From Salinirubellus salinus (GTDB lineage: Archaea; Halobacteriota; Halobacteria; Halobacteriales; Haloarculaceae): 64,000 nt of DNA. The stretch is taken from assembly GCF_025231485.1 (NCBI RefSeq), contig NZ_CP104003.1:248001-312000 (forward strand). The letters run 5' to 3'. The position numbers were made by a program, and so were the translations under genes. Below are positions 60,052-64,000 of the stretch, piece by piece. The notes beneath the pieces were generated by a model. That model saw only the letters and a program-made list of their open reading frames with translations, had not been told where the DNA came from and did no database searches. Position 1 is the first letter of the stretch. Every line of letters starts with the position of its first letter.

Positions 60052-60960
60052 ATGGAATCGACAGCAACCATGGCAGAGAGCATTGACGAGAGCAAGAACG
60101 TAGAACTGACCGACGACGACCTCGCGAACAAATCCAAGGGCCAGCTGATCAAGATGGCTGGCCAGCTCCGAGACCGTCGCAACGACCTGAACCAGATGGC
60201 CTCCGAGCGCGCCTCCAAGCGCGACGAGCTCAACGCGAAGACACGCGAGAAGGTCGACGAAGCCCAGGAACACCGCGAGAAGCGAGACGAGCTCAACGAG
60301 CAGGTCCAGGAGCACAAGAAACAGCGCAACGAGCTGAACGCGAAGGCCAACGAGCTCTTCGACAAGGTCGACGGCCTCAAGGACGACCTCGAACTCAACG
60401 ACGGCAAGTCCGTCGACGAACTCAAGGAGGAGATCGAGGACCTCGAGTTCAAACAGCAGACGCAGGTCCTCTCGACGGAGGACGAGCGCGAGCTCATCGA
60501 GAAGATCGAGACCAAGCGCGAGCAGCTGGAGGAGCGAAAGTCCAAGCTCGACCAGAGCGGCGACCTCGAGGACGTCAAGGAGAAGGCCAAGGAGGTCCGC
60601 GCGAAGGCGTCGGAACACCACCAGAAGGTGACCGAACTCGCCGACGAGGCCCAGGAACACCACAACCAGATGATCCAGGCCTACCGCGAGGCCGACGACA
60701 TCCGTGACGAGGCCGACGAGTGGCACGAGAAGTTCGTCGACGCCCAGGAGGCGGCCGACCGCCACCACGAGGACTTCGTCCGCGTCCAGAAGCGCCTGCG
60801 CGAGATGGACAAGAAGGAGGAGCAGTCCCGCGAGCAGAACCGCGAGCAGAAGGCCGAGGAGGCCAAGCGCGAGGCCGAGGAGATCTACCAGAGCTTCAAG
60901 GACGGTGAGACCCTCGACACCGAGGACCTCATGAAGCTCCAGAAGGCCGGCCTGCTCTAG
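60052..60960 (+). CDS. Archaeal coiled-coil protein (COG1340-like)
   Basis: A 302-aa almost entirely helical coiled coil, rich in Glu, Lys and Gln: LRDRRNDLNQMASERASKRDELNAK to KLQKAGLL. Members of this archaeal family are thought to be structural or chromosome-related, but function is unproven. ATG at 60052 or 60070 (MAESIDESK) could be the start. Strong TATA upstream suggests high expression. Confidence 0.85.
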   Translation: MESTATMAESIDESKNVELTDDDLANKSKGQLIKMAGQLRDRRNDLNQMASERASKRDELNAKTREKVDEAQEHREKRDELNEQVQEHKKQRNELNAKANELFDKVDGLKDDLELNDGKSVDELKEEIEDLEFKQQTQVLSTEDERELIEKIETKREQLEERKSKLDQSGDLEDVKEKAKEVRAKASEHHQKVTELADEAQEHHNQMIQAYREADDIRDEADEWHEKFVDAQEAADRHHEDFVRVQKRLREMDKKEEQSREQNREQKAEEAKREAEEIYQSFKDGETLDTEDLMKLQKAGLL

Positions 60961-61085
60961 GTCCGACCCGGATTCTACGTTTCGTCCCCCGACCGGCCCC
61001 GAGCCACAGCACTCCCCCTCGGCCGGTCCGTGTCCCGGCGCCAGACCACGGCGGCTTTAACTGTCTCTCCCCCGAACCCCGGCGC

Positions 61086-61106
61086 ATGCGACGTGATACA
61101 GCGTGA
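61086..61106 (+). CDS. Six-codon leader ORF before the SppA-like gene
   Basis: ATG-CGA-CGT-GAT-ACA-GCG-TGA, MRRDTA, whose TGA overlaps the GTG of the next gene (GTGA). A TATA-like GCTTTAACTG at 61054-61063 lies about 28 nt upstream of this ATG, so it would be the first codon of a leaderless mRNA and the SppA-like GTG would be reached by re-initiation. A chance arrangement is possible. Confidence 0.4.
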   Translation: MRRDTA

Positions 61107-62110
61107 GCGACACGACCGACCGACTCGGCCGCCTCGCTATCCTGCTGGTGGGCCTCGTCGTCGTCGCCGTCGCCGCGTTCGCACTGTTCGTGGACTACCC
61201 CGCCGACCTCGCGGAGCTGCTGGGAGTCCTCCTCGTAATCCTCGTACTGGTGGTGGCGTTCGGTGTGCTGGGACGCATCGCTCGGAGCGTCTTCCCCGGC
61301 TACAACGTCGCCGAGGTGACCGTCGAGGGGCCCATCACCCGCGACGGCGGGAGCCCGTCGTTCCCTCCCTCGGGACCGACCCAGCCCGGCGCGGACGCCG
61401 TCGTCGACCGCATCGAGGCCGCGGACGCCGACGACGCCGTCGAGGGGCTCCTCCTGCACCTGAACACGCCGGGTGGGGAGATCGTCCCGAGCGACGACAT
61501 CCGGCTCGCGGCCGAGGCGTTCGACGGCCCCGTCCTCGCGTACACGACCGACGTGTGTGCCTCGGGTGGCTACTGGATCGCCAGCGCGTGTGACGAACTC
61601 TGGGCACGCGAGGCGAGCATCGTCGGCTCCATCGGCGTCCGTGGCTCGCGCGTGACCGGCAGGGAGTTGCTCGAGAAGGTCGGCCTCTCCTACGAGCAGT
61701 TCACCGCCGGCGAGTACAAGGAGGCCGGCGTCGCCCTCGACGACATCGACGAGGACGAACGCGAGTACCTGCAGGGCATCATCGACGGGTTCTACGACGT
61801 GTTCGTCGAGACGGTGGCGGAGGGCCGCGAGATGGACCCCGCGTTCGTCCGCGAGACGGAGGCGAAGGTGTACCTCGGGCGCGACGCCGTGGCGAACGGT
61901 CTCGCCGACGAACTCGGGACGCGTGAGGACGTCCTCGACCGGCTGGAACGGGACCTCGGGCCGGTGACGGTCCGCGAGCTGAAACCGCGGGCGGGGCTGC
62001 TCACGCGGTTCCGGGGCGGGGCCGCGTCGGTCGCGTACGCGCTCGGCGCCGGCGTCGCGAGCGCCTTCCTGCCGGACGACGGGGCGGAGGGCGGCCGGTT
62101 CCGGTTCTGA
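61103..62110 (+). CDS. sppA: Signal peptide peptidase SppA-like protease (S49)
   Basis: A 335-aa membrane protease. Two N-terminal hydrophobic helices (LGRLAILLVGLVVVAVAAFALFV and LLVILVLVVAFGVLG), then the S49 domain with catalytic Ser154 in DVCASGGYWIAS and Lys206 in TAGEYKEAG. It should degrade signal peptides or membrane protein fragments. GTG start at 61103, overlapping a six-codon leader ORF. Confidence 0.9.
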   Translation: MSDTTDRLGRLAILLVGLVVVAVAAFALFVDYPADLAELLGVLLVILVLVVAFGVLGRIARSVFPGYNVAEVTVEGPITRDGGSPSFPPSGPTQPGADAVVDRIEAADADDAVEGLLLHLNTPGGEIVPSDDIRLAAEAFDGPVLAYTTDVCASGGYWIASACDELWAREASIVGSIGVRGSRVTGRELLEKVGLSYEQFTAGEYKEAGVALDDIDEDEREYLQGIIDGFYDVFVETVAEGREMDPAFVRETEAKVYLGRDAVANGLADELGTREDVLDRLERDLGPVTVRELKPRAGLLTRFRGGAASVAYALGAGVASAFLPDDGAEGGRFRF

Positions 62111-62158
62111 CCGGACCGACTGGCGGCTTTTTTATCCGGGGGCACCTTCTCCCCGCAC

Positions 62159-63286
62159 GTGAGTACGCTCGTCCTCTGCATCGACCGGGGTCAGCTGGCC
62201 GCCGACGGCCCCGTGGTGGGGACCGACGCGGTCGAGGCTCTCGTCTCGGAGGTGGGCGTCGAGGACCCGGAGGACTCCCGGGTGAACTGCCTGCTGGAGA
62301 CGCTCCGCGTGGCTCGTGACCTCGAGGCGGAGGGAGACGACCCCGTCGTCGCCGTCGTCTCGGGGCACGGCGACGCCGTGAGCGCGGACCGGGCCGTCGC
62401 ACGGCACACCGACGACCTGGTGCGGCAGTACTCGCCCGACTCCGCGGTGGTCGTCGTCGACAGCGCCGAGGACGAGCGCCTCGTCCCCATCGTCGAGTCG
62501 CGGGTCCGGGTCGACGCCGTCGACCGGGTGGTCGTCCGGCAGGCCCACGACATCGAGTCCACCTACTACCTGCTGAAGCAGTTCCTCGCCGACGAGGAGT
62601 TGCGCGCCACCATCCTCGTCCCGGTTGGTGCGGCGCTCCTCGCGTTCCCCGTCCTCCTCCTGCTGGCCGACAGCCTCACGATCGCGCTGTCGGCCATCGC
62701 CGCCGTCATCGGCGTGTTCCTGCTCTACAAGGGACTCGGTATCGACGACTGGCTGGCCGCGCTCCCCGGACTGGTCCGGGACGCGTTCTACTCGGGGCAG
62801 GTGTCGCTCGTCACCTACGTCGTCGGCGGGGGGCTCGCGCTCGTCGGGGTGTTCGCCGGTGCCATCGGCGTCCGGGGGATGGCCCCGGAGACGGCCGAAC
62901 TCATCGTCGGGATGCGGTTCGTCTTCGACGCCGTGCCGTGGCTGGCACTCGCGGCACTGACCGCCTCCACCGGGCGACTGCTGGACGAGTTCCTCGCCGA
63001 CGAGGACGTGCGCAACTCCTTCCTCAACCTGCCGTTCGGCGTCGTCGCCGTCGGCCTCGTCGTCCGCGGGTTCGCGGGGTACTTCCTCGAACGAGCGGGC
63101 GTCATCGACCCACTCCGGTTCCCCGCGCTCTCGTTCGGCCCCGTCAGCGTCGAGGGCGTCGGGTTCTCGGTGTGGACACGCCTCGCCATCTTCGTGTTCG
63201 CGGGCATCCTCATCTCGCTGTTCGGGGTGCGCTTCGCCAGCTACGTCTCCGGTGCGAGCGTCGAGGAGGAGTTGACCGAGCCCTGA
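62159..63286 (+). CDS. DUF373 family membrane protein
   Basis: A 375-aa protein: an N-terminal soluble domain (MSTLVLCIDRGQLAADGP... VVAVVSGHGDAVSADRAVARHTDDLVRQY) to about residue 155 and then five or six membrane helices. The archaeal family has no proven function. GTG start; TATA-like CTTTTTTATC at 62127-62136 about 27 nt upstream gives a leaderless mRNA. Confidence 0.9.
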   Translation: MSTLVLCIDRGQLAADGPVVGTDAVEALVSEVGVEDPEDSRVNCLLETLRVARDLEAEGDDPVVAVVSGHGDAVSADRAVARHTDDLVRQYSPDSAVVVVDSAEDERLVPIVESRVRVDAVDRVVVRQAHDIESTYYLLKQFLADEELRATILVPVGAALLAFPVLLLLADSLTIALSAIAAVIGVFLLYKGLGIDDWLAALPGLVRDAFYSGQVSLVTYVVGGGLALVGVFAGAIGVRGMAPETAELIVGMRFVFDAVPWLALAALTASTGRLLDEFLADEDVRNSFLNLPFGVVAVGLVVRGFAGYFLERAGVIDPLRFPALSFGPVSVEGVGFSVWTRLAIFVFAGILISLFGVRFASYVSGASVEEELTEP

Positions 63287-63355
63287 CCGGGCCTCGGCCC
63301 CGACTGGCACCGACGGATAGACACCCTTTCCCGGCCGCCCGGCCAACGCCCGTCG

Positions 63356-64000
63356 ATGACTGACGACGCCGAGACCGACGGTTCGGACGGTGCGGAGTCG
63401 ACCGGCCGTACCCGGCGCCACGGCACCCTCGTCGACTGGTTCGACTGGGGCGAGACGCCCTTCGACCGGGCGCGTGCCCGCACCGAACCGGTCCTGCTCT
63501 CGTTGTCGGCGCCGTGGTGTGTCGCCTGCGAGGAGATGGACGAGGAGGTCTTCTCGGACCCGATGCTCGCCGCGCACGTCGGCGAGGGGTTCGTCCCGAT
63601 ACGGGTCGACGCGGACCGACACCCCCGTGTGCGCGAGCGGTACAACATGGGCGGGTTCCCCTCCACCGTGTTCACCACCCCGGACGGCGAGGTGATGACC
63701 GGTGCGACCTACCTCGGGGCCGACGGCTTCCGTGGCATCCTCGACTCCGTACGCGAGACGTGGGCCGCGAAGGGCGTCGAGGCGGGCCGGATCCCCCGTG
63801 CGCTGCAGGACCCAGACCCGCCGGTTGGCCGGGTCGACGCCGGCATCGAGGCGCACATGGTCGAGCAGGTGGCCGAAGCGTTCGACGAGGAGTTCGGCGG
63901 GTGGGGTGAGCGCGCCAAGTTCCCGCTCGCCCGCACGGTCGAGTTCGCGCTGAAGCGCGACCGCGACCGCGCGACCCGGACGCTGGAGGCGATACAGACC
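63356..64000 (+). CDS. DUF255 thioredoxin-domain protein, N-terminal part
   Basis: 215 codons, cut by the window edge. The N-terminal region has WFDWGETPFDRARARTEPVLLSLSAPWCVACEEM, with CVAC (Cys55, Cys58) in a thioredoxin-like fold; followed by FVPIRVDADRHPRVRERYNMGGFPSTVF. This is typical of the DUF255/YyaL (spermatogenesis-associated protein 20-like) family, which has a C-terminal six-hairpin glycosidase-like domain that would lie beyond the window. ATG at 63356. Confidence 0.85.
   Translation, partial: MTDDAETDGSDGAESTGRTRRHGTLVDWFDWGETPFDRARARTEPVLLSLSAPWCVACEEMDEEVFSDPMLAAHVGEGFVPIRVDADRHPRVRERYNMGGFPSTVFTTPDGEVMTGATYLGADGFRGILDSVRETWAAKGVEAGRIPRALQDPDPPVGRVDAGIEAHMVEQVAEAFDEEFGGWGERAKFPLARTVEFALKRDRDRATRTLEAIQT

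Noticed and set aside
59840-60052. A 70-codon frame ending in TAATG before the coiled-coil gene
   Set aside because: Third codon positions are rich in A/T, unlike genes here, and the frame runs through the strongest TATA box of the region, so it is probably chance.
1-64000. CRISPR arrays, transposases, integrases, rRNA and tRNA genes
   Set aside because: Searched by eye on both strands; no regularly spaced repeats, IS ends or RNA gene patterns were seen.

Overview
The window is chromosomal DNA from a halophilic archaeon of class Halobacteria. The signs are very high G+C with strong G/C preference at third codon positions, acidic predicted proteins, archaeal information-processing genes (TFB, RPB12-type RNA polymerase subunit P, L37Ae, prefoldin beta, Pcc1, the aCPSF1/FttA nuclease, Pth2) and start codons about 25-30 nt downstream of TATA-like sequences, as in leaderless haloarchaeal mRNAs. 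Genus and species cannot be named from the sequence alone. No rRNA or tRNA gene, CRISPR array, IS element or integrase was seen; this looks like core chromosome.

Layout. 1-5200: start of a tfb gene, rnhA and its operon partner, a PadR regulator, inorganic pyrophosphatase, a frameshifted SIMPL-domain gene and an alkaline-phosphatase-superfamily hydrolase. 5243-14445: eight tightly overlapping plus-strand genes forming a type IV pilus/type II secretion-like system (coiled-coil protein, small membrane protein, secretion ATPase, GspF/TadC-like membrane protein and four single-helix proteins, the last about 1,006 aa). 14454-25849: DUF5791 protein, a nucleoside-diphosphate-sugar epimerase-like protein, an ATP-grasp enzyme, a 1,379-aa PAS/GAF/Bat-type regulator, a small winged-helix regulator, a FAD monooxygenase, a DHH phosphoesterase, a methyltransferase and a ThiR-like regulator. 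25912-26612: dcd with a duplicated 3' end. 26708-34695: metabolic and membrane genes (VOC protein, Pth2, Nudix, potassium channel, old-yellow-enzyme homologue, trans-sulfuration enzyme, CPBP protease, Lrp/AsnC regulator).

34714-42552 is one minus-strand operon for an Mrp/Mnh-type cation/proton antiporter, ordered E-F-G-DUF4040-B-C followed by three D-like ion-translocating subunits. It is divergent from a TrkA-N-like gene. 43356-51650 holds truD, a TauE/SafE transporter with an EF-hand-like loop, UspA, GuaA glutaminase subunit and a DUF2070 protein. 51679-53514 is the conserved archaeal minus-strand cluster L37Ae, RpoP, Pcc1, prefoldin beta and DUF3194; its L37Ae has no cysteines. 53579-64000 carries aCPSF1/FttA with a hairpin-rich leader and trailer, a DsbA/DsbB pair, endonuclease III, DUF371, an archaeal coiled-coil protein, a SppA-like protease, DUF373 and the start of a DUF255 thioredoxin-fold protein.

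The best candidates for under-described biology are the pilus-like cluster with its row of pilin-like proteins; the three D subunits that have each lost or kept different channel lysines; two very short leader ORFs (before truD and sppA) whose stop codons overlap the start of the main gene; the cysteine-free L37Ae; the tandem duplication after dcd; and the palindrome array behind fttA. All calls come from reading the sequence; no database search was run.
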